From the NCBI GenBank assembly GCA_930367215.1, contig OV884059.1:38059882-38123881 (forward strand): DNA of 64,000 bases, given 5' to 3'. Below, piece after piece: positions 24,401 to 34,419 of the stretch. The notes below the pieces were generated by a model. That model made no database searches. It was not told the origin of the DNA and worked only from the letters and a program-made list of their open reading frames with translations. The stretch's first letter is position 1. Every line of letters begins with the position of its first letter. This DNA is from Pollenia angustigena. Its lineage: Eukaryota; Arthropoda; Insecta; Diptera; Polleniidae. Position numbers and translations under genes: made by a program.

Positions 24401-24762
24401 CCTCAGCGTATAAAATAGCTAGAACTTTGGATACCCTGGAAGATCCTGAGAACCGAATAGAAAGTCAGGCAGGATTCATGGAACTGGTACGTGATCAAGT
24501 TAAGAAACAATTACATAAAAGCTACGAGGATAACGCTAAACGTTACAACACCCGATGTAAGGACACTACTTTTAGAGTGGGACAGGAGGTATATCGGAGG
24601 AATTTTCAATTATCAGATTTTTCGAAACAAATATCAGCTAAACTCTGTAAAAAGTTTGTGAAGTGTAGGATCGTCAAGCCAGTGGGTAATAGCCTCTATG
24701 AAATCGAAGACCTAAAGGGCAAAAGCCTTGGTATTTTCCATGCCAAAGACCTTAAGCCGTGA
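21253..24762 (+). CDS. pol: Gypsy Pol polyprotein (protease, RT, RNase H, integrase)
   Basis: An uninterrupted frame of 1169 codons with no ATG need at its start: it lies -1 to gag, so a -1 frameshift in the 202-base overlap is expected. Domains in order: aspartic protease with DSGA (about 21790); reverse transcriptase with SIDLKDAFWQIPL and the YLDD active site (22696-22707); RNase H starting IQCDASDVGIGAVL (about 23130); HHCC zinc site of integrase (HGGIGK ... CDICK, 23755-23860); and a DDE core (IDFLGP about 23941, SDNGKQF about 24121, ASERVN about 24225). It ends TGA at 24760-24762. No env follows. All catalytic signatures I checked are present, so the enzyme set looks intact. The order RT-RNaseH-IN puts it in Ty3/Gypsy; I do not name the lineage. 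Confidence 0.95.
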   Translation: MLELPRGRTYFRRLSSRTENTILLQVRFKKHRYPKMPELSGKPRTERVSTRDGGSFEQAISHNTTPIKIENNSPAQYAVEHKEGKFSQILKRESTPIVEKSERLNAGNRQPSLEEREAAYEAARERIFTPSKKIFKARERFANRKKIRWEISSASIYEGPDSRIYTTMEINGHSIEGLLDSGATVTCLGKDCLDFVEKAMLVIYPFQADIRTADGRVNKIIGKVRADIKFNGREQPIDFYLVPTLRQKLFLGVDFMKRFNLIRFNVDSLHSLGGKSGEEPEVDFPRMHSLTDQQQKVLDNVIGAFPCFIKKGLGKTTLEEHYIETGEAVPVKEKFYPVSPAVQKLMYGELDRMLALGVIEPSESPWNNRVTMVLKGEKVRICLDARKLNEHTVKDAYPLPHIEGLLSRLGDTHFISSIDLKDAFWQIPLARSSREKTAFTVPGRPLYHFTVMPFGLCNAAQRLCRLMDKVIPARLREKVFVYLDDLLVVSAGFAEHVDLLREVAFCLDNAGLTINVEKSKFCCRELRYLGYIVGEGQLRPDPEKIMAIVKLDYPKTVKQVRSFMGTTGWYRRFIHDYATLTAPITETLKKSKTFTFGEEARNAFDKLKNCLTHSPVLTQPDFNKTFFIQCDASDVGIGAVLFQRDPEGAEHPIAYFSRKLSTAQRNYSVTERECLAVVMAVKRFRPYVELMSFVVITDHSSLKWLMGQRDLSGRLARWSLNLQAFSFQIQHRKGSQNVVPDTLSRYDMDEIDMDPVCDLNSPEFQADDYQELVKAIESNRNSLPDIKIVGGRIYKRTVPFDGNGIQEEHTWKLWVPIRLTRKLIEKAHEPPTAAHGGIGKTIRRLREYYYWPHLNIHVRDYVNQCDICKESKPTNKILRPAMGRETDASRPFQRIYIDFLGPYVRSKRGNSFIFIVLDYFSKYVLLKAMAKANSKNVIEFLVQEVFYKFGVPETLVSDNGKQFVGKDFAAVLESFGVKHMKTASYAPQANASERVNQSVLAAIRSYLKDNQTDWDKHLCEIECALRSAVHSATGVTPYFLLFGTNMVTHASAYKIARTLDTLEDPENRIESQAGFMELVRDQVKKQLHKSYEDNAKRYNTRCKDTTFRVGQEVYRRNFQLSDFSKQISAKLCKKFVKCRIVKPVGNSLYEIEDLKGKSLGIFHAKDLKP

Positions 24763-24795
24763 GCAGTTTAAAAAGCCGAGGAGTATACAAGTGTA

Positions 24796-24836
24796 CTTTA
24801 TCATATTAGCAAACTTGGTTCGCTAATATGATAAAG
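24796..24836 (+). terminator. Perfect 15-bp hairpin between pol and the 3' LTR
   Basis: CTTTATCATATTAGC (24796-24810) pairs perfectly with GCTAATATGATAAAG (24822-24836) around an 11-nt loop. It sits 33 bases after the pol stop and just before the polypurine tract. Role unknown; it could protect or position the minus-strand template, or act in RNA packaging or export. The type label is only the nearest available. Confidence 0.6.
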
Positions 24837-24847
24837 AAAACCCAAAC

Positions 24848-24861
24848 GACGAAGGGGGATG
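24848..24861 (+). promoter_or_regulatory. Polypurine tract of the Gypsy element
   Basis: GACGAAGGGGGATG directly abuts the 3' LTR start (TGTACCGG at 24862), the usual place for the plus-strand primer. Confidence 0.75.
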
Positions 24862-27800
24862 TGTACCGGTTACACTCGGTGAACAAGGCAGTACTTAAGC
24901 ACCAAAACAAAGAAAGCGCTAAAGTGGTCAACACCGAACAATTAATTACAATTTTGAATTGAACAGCTGGAGTTTTCGGCGAGTTCTAAGGGATTTGGTT
25001 GCCAGACAGATAAAAAGGACAATTGGAAAAAAATTTGTATGAGACCCTACCAGTTTAATCAACCCTGTGAAGCAAAGTTGGCTGCAGTTCGGGGTTTGAC
25101 AGCACAGTAGAGGGCGGATACGAAATGAATCAAATAGAAGGTGGATCCGGCCTTTTGAAATTGGGACGTGAACCAGTGAAGAACATTAAAGTTAGCAGCG
25201 GGAGGAATCGACGTCACCAAGAGACGCTTATAAACTAATTTTGGGGCAAAGGCGCTAAGGGTAAGTTAATAGTGCTATAGATGAAAATATTGGGTTTTAA
25301 TAGCGTACACGACAGGAAATACACTGGAACCGGGCCGGTAACCCACGAAACTTTCCCGGCTAACCCAGAGGAGTTGACAGGTCAGGAAAAAGGCTATACC
25401 AGTCACAGCCAAACGAGGCCAGGATCGAGCCGATGCAGGAATACCATAGGTTGTGAAACAAGAGGGGCAAGAAGAAAAAAAACCAACAGCCGGTACGTGC
25501 ACCTGCTGGGGTAAAATAACACCAATAGCTCTACCATTTAGCGCGGCAAATTAGCGTCTTAAAACAAAAAAACAAAAGAAAAAAGAAACCACAAGACCAA
25601 TCGTGTTGCCATCTACGACACCAACCCGCTGGCCAATTACAACACCAAGTGTTCTGCGCATTAAAGTGGCAGAGGAGGGTTTAGAAAGAAAAAACTCACG
25701 TTAAGAACAACTATCTCTTTGTCAGTCCCAATACCATACGTTTGCAATCAACAACACCCATCCTTCTACAGCTTAAAGTGGCAAAATAGTGTTCTAAAAC
25801 CACATTTGCAAAACTAATCACGTGGTCATTTACAATACCATTCGTTTGCAATCAACAACACCCATCCTTCTACAGCTTAAAGTGGCAAAATAGTGTTTTA
25901 CTACCACAATTACAACACAAATTGTTCTGTGAATCAAAGTGGCAAAATAGTGTTCTAAAACCACATTTGCAAAACTAATCACGTGGTCATTTACAATACC
26001 ATTCGTTTGCAATCAACAACACCCATCCTTCTACAGCTTAAAGTGGCAAAATAGTGTTTTACTACCACAATTACAACACAAATTGTTCTGTGAATCAAAG
26101 TGGCAAAATAGTGTTCTAAAACCACATTTGCAAAACTAATCACTTGGTCATTTACAATACCATTCGTTAGCAATCAACAACACCCATCCTTCTACAGCTT
26201 AAAGTGGCAAAATAGTGTTTTAACAGCACATATACGTAACCAAAATTTTTGCAATAACCACAAAAATCATTTTGCTATAACAACAACAATCATTTTTGCC
26301 ATCAACAAAAATCACTTTACAATAACAACAACAATCATTTTTGCAAAAACAACAAAAATCATTTTGCTATAAAACAACAATCATTTTGGCCATCAACAAA
26401 AATCACTTTACAATAACATCAACAATCATTTTTGCAAAAACAACAAAAATCATTTTGCTATAAAACAACAATCATTTTTGCCATCAACAATAATCGTTTT
26501 GCAATAACAACAACCATCATTTTTGCAATAACAACAAAAATCACTTTACAATAACAACAACAACCGTCTTGTCATCCACAACCACAACCGTTGTACCCAG
26601 TACAGTAGCAAACAAGACGAGGCCCGGAGCAAAGTAACCATCCGTAGGATGCAACAAGCAACCCTACAATTTACCAGACAAGCTTGAAGTCCCCAGAAGT
26701 TAGTAGGCGTTAAGCAAACATCGCAACGAACAGCAGCAACAACAACAGTCGACAATATTACGGATTCCTGCTTGGTCAGCCCGACCGGTAGGTTAAGATA
26801 AGTGCAAGAAAAAATATTAGTTTTGTAAGGTTTGATTTCATGATTCTCGGTTACGTGAGGGGTTACCTAGCGTAACGTGAGAAAAATATTAAGTGGTCTT
26901 TAATAGTAAATCGGTCCAAACGGGATCTTATTCAAGGGGAAAGAAAGATATATGTACTTTTTTAAGCCTACCCTTAGACCTTGCAGTTTATGTTAAAAGT
27001 ATTATCATTTTAGCTTTGAAATATAGTCTCATTTGTTAGACCAGGGTAAATATTGAAGTGTGGTCAAAAGATTTATTTGAATCTGGAATAGTTAAATATT
27101 GAGGATAGAGTTCTTGTGACACTTTAGCCTTCCTTCAAATTTTTTTTAGATAGCCCCGCTTTGAGTTTGTTTAAAGAAAATGAAATGTAAAAATCAATGC
27201 AAAAAAGAAAAGAAGCCAAATTCACAAAATAAATAGAATCAAAGTTAAATCTGTCTGTTTAAGGAAGAGTAGCCAATAAATTTAATGAAGAAACGGAAAT
27301 AAGAGAATAGATTCAGAAAACTCATATAAAAAAAAAAAAAACATAAAGCTGAAACAAGAACGGTACTGACCATTCGGGAAATTACCGGTCTTGATGGAAA
27401 TAAAATACTGGGAAAAACCCTACCAAATGGAAGATAATCATTGAGCTATCATTTGCGTTAGTGTTAAGAAGGTAGCGATGAATAGAATTATAACCTGTAA
27501 AACATTAAATGAGTTTTTGAGTGAAATTCCCCTTTGGGCAATTTCTGGAAAAATGTTTTAATGAAAAAGAGATTTTTTGTATATGATCCTGTTTAAATTT
27601 TTAGCATAATTGTTGAGCCCTTCCACAAATGATGGAAACTATTGATAAATATTTACATAGTAATGGAAAAAAAAAATAATAAATAAAAAAAAACAGAAAA
27701 AAAAAAGTATACCTCGCAAATGACCGATAATCAATGAAAAATAAATTTCCTCTGTAAAAAGGAAAATTGAAATAAATGTTTCTAGAGTAAGAAAGTTTTT

Positions 27801-28308
27801 AATACAAAAGAAAAAAAAAAAAAAAACAAAAGACGTCATAGTATATAAGTTAGGAGGATAGGGAACTGAAACCAAAAAAAAAAAAAAGGATATGAAATCC
27901 AGTTAATACAATCTGTAAAATTAAGGAAAAATGATGAGGGTTAATAAAATAAAATTCGAATTTGAACATGAAGTCAACAATTTTGTTTTTGAGTTATTTA
28001 AAATAATGGAATAACTTATACAAGAGGTATGAGGTAAGTGTATGGTGGTGAAATTGTGTAGGTAGGTTTGGGATTCCGCGAACACTGGTTCAACTTTTAT
28101 GTCATCCTTGTTTTTTTGTATTGTAAGAACCTTCACCCATGCCGCGAGCCATAGCCGAGCATTAATTACCAAGAAGCCAGTGTACAATACAGGAACAAGT
28201 CCGAGTGGAACGGTTGAGGATGGGATGATAGGGTTGGTGGTTAAACACCCGACCGCTTGTGCAATTTTTTTTAATTTTTAGTTCAAATCTCGGGGAAGGA
28301 ACATGACA
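24862..28308 (+). repeat. 3' LTR of the Gypsy element, 3447 bp
   Basis: Same ends as the 5' LTR. Outside the array the two LTRs differ by only scattered bases (for example C/A at 25727 versus its partner, and T/G near 17870 versus 28204), so insertion was fairly recent. The array here holds three intervals (about 25743, 25847, 26008, 26169), with the first shortened by 57 bp. Confidence 0.93.
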
Positions 28309-28662
28309 GAATGTCAAAGAAGACACTAACAATATTAGCGCAAATTATAGGGTTGCAATTACTTAATCGTGACAGTGATACTTGTTTTGATATGTGTTTA
28401 ACTTTAAATTTATGTTTTATGTTTATATGTTTAATGTTACATGTAAAAGGAGAAATTTAATTTAATGTGAAAAACTCATATTGTAAGTTTAACTCTTTTA
28501 ATGTAATTTATTTGTATTTATGTTAATTTATATATTTTTTAAAATTTTAAATAGACGCTCCCTTGAAAAAGTCGACAAAAAATCGACGAAACGTCGGGAA
28601 AACTGTAATAAAAAATTGCTTTTTATTTACATAAATTAACCTTAGGCCCTATTAGCTTAAAT
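28309..28662 (+). pseudogene. Penelope copy 1, 3' remainder
   Basis: This continues the sequence of 13858 across the Gypsy element: the tail of the endonuclease frame (GTCAAAGAAGACACTAAC... ending TAA near 28363), then a ~190-bp 3' UTR. The UTR ends with a hammerhead-like motif and the shared end TTAGGCC-TATTAGCTTAA, as in copy 2 at about 40063-40080. Confidence 0.85.
28554..28595 (+). ncRNA. Hammerhead-like motif, Penelope copy 1
   Basis: GACG (28554) and CGTC (28592-28595) can form helix III. CUC precedes the core, GUCGA/UCGAC form helix II, and GAAA follows. The CUGANGA box has decayed to CUUGAAAA, so this copy is probably inactive. Confidence 0.55.
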
Positions 28663-29229
28663 AAAAAACAAATCAAATAAAAAGAGTTATATTATTATAA
28701 CATGTTATATTAGAGTAGCATTTTTTCTAGACTTCCCTATGAGAATGTCATTTAAAGCACAAAAAGTTGTGTTTTAAATGTTTGAGAAATTTTAAAAATA
28801 TCATTACTTCAAAATATATGATTTTTGCGACAAGAAAGGTTAAAGGTGTCATCGTGTCCAATGCCTATTACAATAAGGGAGCACTTATTTTGATCCTAAG
28901 AGATTTAAAAATCAAGTGTTTTTTCCCCATTACAAATTTCTTGGTAATCTAAAAAATTATGATGTTTTCAACAAAAAAACCACTGTGCACAGTGCCTCCA
29001 CAAAGCTATGGCCAATAATGATGCTCATTTTTAAGTTATGATGTTTGTAAAAAACAGTCGAAAGCAGACACTGTGCACAGTGCCGCGCCTAACCTATGAC
29101 CTTGCAAATCATGTATATTAAAGATAAAGGAGATTTCTTTCCAATGCTTTTTAAAATTTTTAAATATCTTTTTCAGTTCAAAAGTTATGATTTTTGCAAC
29201 AAAAAAAGGCAAAAGGCCCCACTGTGTGG
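28663..29229. repeat. Imperfect repeats with CACTGTGCACAGTG palindromes
   Basis: Blocks built on 'TTATGATTTTTGCAACAA' recur near 28815, 28955, 29035 and 29185, roughly 80-150 bp apart. Two contain the 14-bp palindrome CACTGTGCACAGTG (about 28982 and 29070); the last has CACTGTG alone. No gene is supported. Confidence 0.5.
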
Positions 29230-29400
29230 CGTTTGTCCAAAAAACATGGACATATGAGTCTACTATAACATCGACAACTCTATGGATGGTTCTGTAAACT
29301 GCTGATTTTGCAACACCATGCATAGCTGCAACTTTATGGTACTGGCAACCATTTCCGAGCAGAAGCTCACAGCAGTAGTTGATTTTCAGCTTACAAACTG
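29230..29400 (-). pseudogene. Harbinger-like transposase N-terminal fragment (HTH)
   Basis: Minus strand: CCELLLGNGCQYHKVAAMHG then VAKSAVYRTIHRVVDVIVDS. It resembles the helix-turn-helix region ('GVSKSTVSRxxHRV') of PIF/Harbinger transposases. No DDE residues are retained. It lies about 550 bp inside the right end of the 23-kb element and may be its own old transposase. Confidence 0.5.
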
Positions 29401-29539
29401 CGCTTTAACTTGTACTGTAATTCTTCTTTAATTTTATTTAAAAAGAAATCAACTTAAAATCAATTAAAATTTTGTAGTCCCGCAAAATAAATTCGGGCTA
29501 TAATTTCTTATTATGCCCACTTCTCCACTATTGTAGAAC

Positions 29540-29944
29540 AAAAACTCGCGTCTTAACATTTTAAAAGCTTCACTAGCTTTAACAATATGAGTTTGCAAAG
29601 AGATCGTTTACCTTGCAAATTTTTGACAAACTTATCAAAATTTGCTTTGCAAAAATAGAATTTACAGTTTTTGTGGAACGAAACAGCATAATTATTTGCA
29701 AAGTCTTTGCAAATTACACTTTGCAATAATAACTTTGCAATTTGCAAAAGAGATCGTACGTGGAACAGAAATTGAAAAGAGAATATAAAAATTGCAAAGA
29801 CTTTGCAAATTTCACTTATCAATTTCAACTTATCACTTATCAAATTAAATAGTTCTGTGGAACATAAAGTTTTGCAAATTGACGAAAAATTTTAAAAGTG
29901 CAAAGTGAAAAGTTGATAAGTTGGTTTGTGGAATAGGGCCCAGG
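29540..29944. mobile_element. Right end of the 23.3-kb TIR element
   Basis: Ends TTTGTGGAATAGGGC at 29939, followed by CCAGG (29940-29944). Like the left end, it is full of TTTGCAAAG / CTTTGCAAA words (29595-29815) and TTATCA motifs. The polymerase frame resumes at once with QSWDAML. Confidence 0.8.
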
Positions 29945-30798
29945 TCAATCTTGGGATGCAATGTTGAAAACAACAAAAATTGAGTTGGAATTGTTAACCG
30001 ACATTAATATGTAGAATTTTGTTGTTGTATTGTACAATGCTACTGCATTCGACATTCTATTGCTAACAATAAATATATAAGTGATTATAACTCTACCACG
30101 GAATCAAATTATCTAATGTATTTAGATGTTAATAATTTATATGGCTATGCAATGTCTTAATACATTCCCTATAAAAATTTTAAATGGATGGAACACAATG
30201 ATAATTTCAATGTTACTAATATAAAAGACGACTCACCATTAGGTTATATACTAGAAGTAGATTTGGAATATCCATCCGCATTACACGACTTTCATAATGA
30301 TTTGCCATTTTGTGTGTAAAATAAAAAAATTGAAATAATGAAACAGACAAAACTGACAGCAGATTTAAATAATAAAACTAACTACATAATACACTACCGT
30401 ATATTGCAGCAATGTATTCAGCATGGATTAATTCTTAAAAAAATTTATAGAGTTCATGAATTTAATCAATCAGATTGGCTAAAGATATATCTTGATTTGA
30501 ATAATCATCATCGAGCGTTAGCTAAAAACTCATTTGAACAAAATTTTTTTTAAACTTTTAAATAATGCTGTCTATGGAAAGACTATGGAAAATGCTGACA
30601 AGAGAAAGGATATTAAAATAGTATGCGAATGGGAGAACAAACGTAAACGGTTAGGAGCTAGAGCTTTTATAGCTAAACATAATTTCCATAGCGCACTTAA
30701 AATTAATGACAATATGATGGCTATTGAATTGAAAAGAGTGAGTATTGTATATAACAAACCAATTTATGTTGGGTTTTCTTCTTTAGAGCTATCAAAAT
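29940..30798 (+). pseudogene. PolB relic, middle part (palm motifs A and B)
   Basis: This resumes the polymerase after the 23-kb insert. QSWDAML...ELELLTDI comes first; the frame is then disturbed near 30012, and continues with motif A as LMYLDVNNLYGYAM (about 30118-30156). A TAA in frame follows near 30159, another stop near 30317-30319, then LRKIYR-type sequence and motif B as LLNNAVYGKTMEN (about 30553-30593). These are the conserved D-x-x-x-LYG and K/L-xx-N-xx-YG signatures of protein-primed PolB. At 30798 it is cut by the hAT element. Confidence 0.85.
30791..30798. repeat. 8-bp target duplication of the hAT element
   Basis: ATCAAAAT here and at 33092-33099. Taking one copy away rejoins the polymerase frame exactly. 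Confidence 0.92.
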
Positions 30799-30999
30799 CA
30801 GTGATGTTAGATGTTTTTTTCGAAATATCGTCAAAATTTAAAAAAAAAATCGTCAAAATCGTCAGCAGTTTTGAAAAAAACCGTCAAAAAATCGTCTTAT
30901 AAAAAAAATCGTTTTTTTATAAACACGGATATATCACTCTATTAAAACATAAAAAAATATTAAGTATAAAATTATACAAAACCAAAAAGACGATTTGGT

Positions 31000-31383
31000 G
31001 CAACAATTCCCGTCCTCCCCAAATCTTCTGCTGCAGATGAACTTAATGCCTGCCTGAAATCGTCGTCTTTGTGGAGGCATGTCCAGAAGTTGCAATTGAC
31101 CACAAACATGAGAGTCGCGTTGCAGAACGACCCATCGGCTGCTACATTCTCGGGACAACTGCTGGAGCTTGGCAACGGCCAAATTCCTGTTGAGGTTTCG
31201 AATGGATTGATATCGTTCCCTGAAAATTTTTGTGAATTCACATCGTCCAAGGAGGAACTCATCAGAAAAGTCTTCCCTGGCATTGCACAAAACTACAAAA
31301 ATCTCGATTGGATTGGTGAACGGGCAAAAATAGCAGCGAAGAATAAGGACGTCGATAACTTAAACTTAATTATTCAAAGTTAA
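31000..31383 (+). pseudogene. Helitron PIF1-like helicase, C-terminal fragment
   Basis: LNACLKSSSLWRHVQKLQLT, NMRVALQNDP, FSGQLLELGNGQIPVEV, FTSSKEELIRKVFPGI and NNLNLIIQS-type endings match the C-terminal half of Helitron Rep-helicases. The ATPase Walker motifs are missing. It is open from about 31000 to the stop at 31383, so the capture or insertion may not be very old. Confidence 0.8.
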
Positions 31384-32740
31384 ATCGCAGGACAACTACA
31401 TATAGGGTTCCCAACTTTTTTTGTTGCAATTAAAGTACATTGATTATTAAAGGTTAAGAAAAAAAGTACACAGTATAAATATAAAGTCCAATTAATTTCT
31501 TTTTATTGTTATATTTAAAAATGTTTTTTATTGCTTTTCGCAAGTTTTATCAAACAATTACACTGTGCTAGAATTTGGCAACTGGCGCTTAAACCTTTTT
31601 CGGGTACGCTGAATCCAATACCGGTTCAAAAACGGTTCAGTTTATTGAAATTACATACTAAAAAAAAAAACGAAAATCCGCAATAAAATTTCCTTTAAAC
31701 GTTAAATTTTTTTCTAACATGCGCTGTCGTTTTAGAAACATATTTTTTTTTTTTTTTGGCAACAAAAATAATTTTTAATCAACAGTTCGAAATTTTTGTT
31801 TGTTAAAAATCTATTAAAAATTACAGCTATAAATGATTAAAATCTGTTAACAACTTTTGATTTTATTCACAAAAGTCAAAAAATTTTAATTAATTTAAAA
31901 ATTTCATAAATCGCAATATTTGTATGGGAGCCCCCTTAAGAAGTGGTGATAAGAGCAAGTATGTCTCGAAAAATTATTAAGGAGACTCCTTGGCTGTTAT
32001 GGTACGTTTTCTTCAATATATTTCTAGTCTGTATTAAACTTTTTGTATGGGAACCCCTTAAGGAATGGACAGTTTTAAATTTTGTTTTAAATATTTGTTA
32101 AACGAGTCACTTTTGTGCTCGCGATCTAAAAGCAGGCAGTAATTTGAAGGAGTTTTGCACTCGTGTTTTAAAAGCAGGCAGTTATTGTACTCAAATAAAA
32201 CAAACAAGTGAAATAGTGCTGTCAGATTATTTTTTTTCGAAAAATCGAAAAAAAAAATGGCACTGACTAATATTAACTAGTTGTTTTTTAGTTTTTCTAA
32301 AAAAAAACTTGTACAATAATGGCTAATAAACCACTGATGGTTTAAACGCTGGTTTAGTTGAACTAAACTTGAATTTATATGTAGTTTAAACTCAGCAACT
32401 ATAAATCATTCTCCCATGTGTTATATGTGGTAAAAAAAATAACATGTGACAGCACTACGATAAATCTTATCAAATTCATATGGTCTGTGTTGGTAGTTTA
32501 AACGCCGAATTTTATGCGTTTAAAGATGGTTTATATATTTAGTGATTTATAGATTATTGTACATCAAATCGCTCTCTACTGATTCCATTCAAATAAATCA
32601 TATTAAAAGTTTTAATATTTGTGTTGTATTATTACTCTAAAGTTTGTCTGAAGACTTAAAATTGGGACGAGGCGAAGTTCGTCGAGTCCGCTAGTAGATA
32701 TAAATATATATTTGCCTTTATATACATATATTTACTAACC

Positions 32741-32909
32741 CCCCGTTTCAACATGCAAGTGCAAGTTCGAAAAATTCAATACACTGACACTTTTTCACTA
32801 ACATTCACACAATTTTTGTTCATTCAGCCAATCGGCTGTTTCCTCGATTTTTTGTTGATAATACGTATACACTACTTGCAAGTAATTACTTGCATGTGGA
32901 AACGTTAGG
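32741..32909. mobile_element. ~170-bp TIR mini-element inside the hAT element
   Basis: CGTTTCAACATGCAAGT at the left opposes ACTTGCATGTGGAAACG at the right. The right end contains a further ACTTGCAAGTAATTACTTGC palindrome. No clear target duplication. Confidence 0.5.
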
Positions 32910-33099
32910 TAAGAAAAAAACTTTACTTGACAGATTAAAGTGTTAAAAATTTGATGAAAGATTAAAGTTTAAACTAAATTTATTGACGGGATTAAATCGT
33001 CTCTACATTCAAAATCGTCAATCGTCATTTTGGTAAATTCAGCGAAAAAAATCGTCAAAATGACGTAAAATCGTCACATCTGACATCCCTGATCAAAAT

Positions 33100-33774
33100 G
33101 GAAAATGTATAACTTTCATTATGATTACATGAAACCCAAATATCTTGATAATATTGATTTAAACTATATGGATACGGATTCCTTCATATATGATATAAAA
33201 ACAAATGATTTGTATGATGATATTCGAAATGATATAAACACTCATTTCGATACATCTGCATATCCAAAAGATAATATCTTTAATTTTCCATTACTAAATA
33301 AAAAAGTATTGAGTATGATGAAGGATGAATGCAATGGTAAGCTTATAAAGAAATTCATTGGTTTAAGAGCAAAGATGTATTCAATAAAAATTGATAGATT
33401 TGATGATGAAATCAAGGAGATAAAAGGTGTTAAACATTGTATAACATCAAAGCTTACAGTTAATGACTTCAGAAAATGATTATTTGAAAAAGAAATTATA
33501 TTATGATAATATGTATATATTTAGATCTAAGGTTCATCTATTCTATACTCAACATATAAATAAGTTAACTTTAAGCTATTCAGATGATAAGAGATATATA
33601 AGAGAAGATTATGTTGATACATATGCATGGGGGCATTATAAAATAAATTGCATATCTACGTCAACAACACCCTCATCATCATCAGAATCAAACATGGAAA
33701 CCTTCAATTTTAATTATTATAGAGCCTACATGGAAGAAGATGATGAAATTCTCCTAAATGAAAATATAGATTAA
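33100..33774 (+). pseudogene. PolB relic, C-terminal part (catalytic motif C)
   Basis: Starts in frame after the hAT insertion: MYNFHYDYMKPKYL, then motif C as NYMDTDSFIYDIK (DTDS codons 33172-33183), HFDTSAYPKDN, KKFIGLRAKMYSIK and KGVKHC. At about 33463-33479 the frame shifts and continues with SYSDDKRYIREDYVDTYAWG, the usual end of this family, followed by a low-complexity Ser/acidic tail to 33774. The catalytic YxDTDS is intact even though the gene is dead. Confidence 0.88.
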
Positions 33775-34264
33775 ATAGTTTATAAGAATGTAAATATAGA
33801 ATAAGTAGTTTTAAGGAGAGAAAATGAACATTTAATATAAATCAAATAGTTTATTAGAAATCAACTAATGTAATTTATAGTATAAGTATGTAAATGTATA
33901 TTAAATAGTTTATATGAATCCATTATTGTTATTTAGATTATAAGATTGTTATATGAAAAAAAGGATAATAGTAAATAAATAAAAATTTTAAAATATAAAA
34001 ATTAAAACAACAAGATTTTTTTTTTTTTTGTTTTTTTTTATTTATTATATTTATTATATGTATATATAAAAAAAAAATAGGAAAACACAATTGACCACAA
34101 TTTAATATGTATGTATATTAAACTGTTTGTTGTACTGCCCATAAACTGATATGTACCCCAATACAGAAATGAATAGTAGACATTTACCAAGTTTAGTTCT
34201 TGGAACAGCTCTTGATATACCTTTAACAAAAACTGCTATTTAGAACAGCTTAAGCTTTATAAAT
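33775..34264. other. AT-rich region after PolB with weak repeats
   Basis: TAAATAGTTTATA-type words recur near 33773, 33845 and 33902, making a degenerate ~60-70-bp repeat. I found no other Polinton gene (integrase, ATPase, capsid, protease) and no TIR. Confidence 0.4.
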
Positions 34265-34419
34265 GGAAAAAACCAACAACCGTATTGGGATAAAATATCA
34301 GTTTAAACTCACGTTATGAGCTGTTTTAAATATGATTGCGAACATTATGTAACTGGTTATAAAAGTATTAAACTAGCTTTTTTAAATGTGTCTGTCGGTT
34401 TTGGATGATATTTATTTAT

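Larger units (their letters stand above)
30799..33091. mobile_element. Non-autonomous hAT-type element, 2293 bp
   Basis: Ends CAGTGATGTTAGATG and, on the other strand, CAGGGATGTCAGATG; these fit hAT TIRs, as does the 8-bp duplication. Both subterminal regions carry many AATCGTCAAAAT words (30826-30912 and 32993-33076), likely transposase-binding repeats. It has no transposase. Its interior includes a Helitron helicase fragment and a small TIR element, so it has taken in other DNA. Confidence 0.85.
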
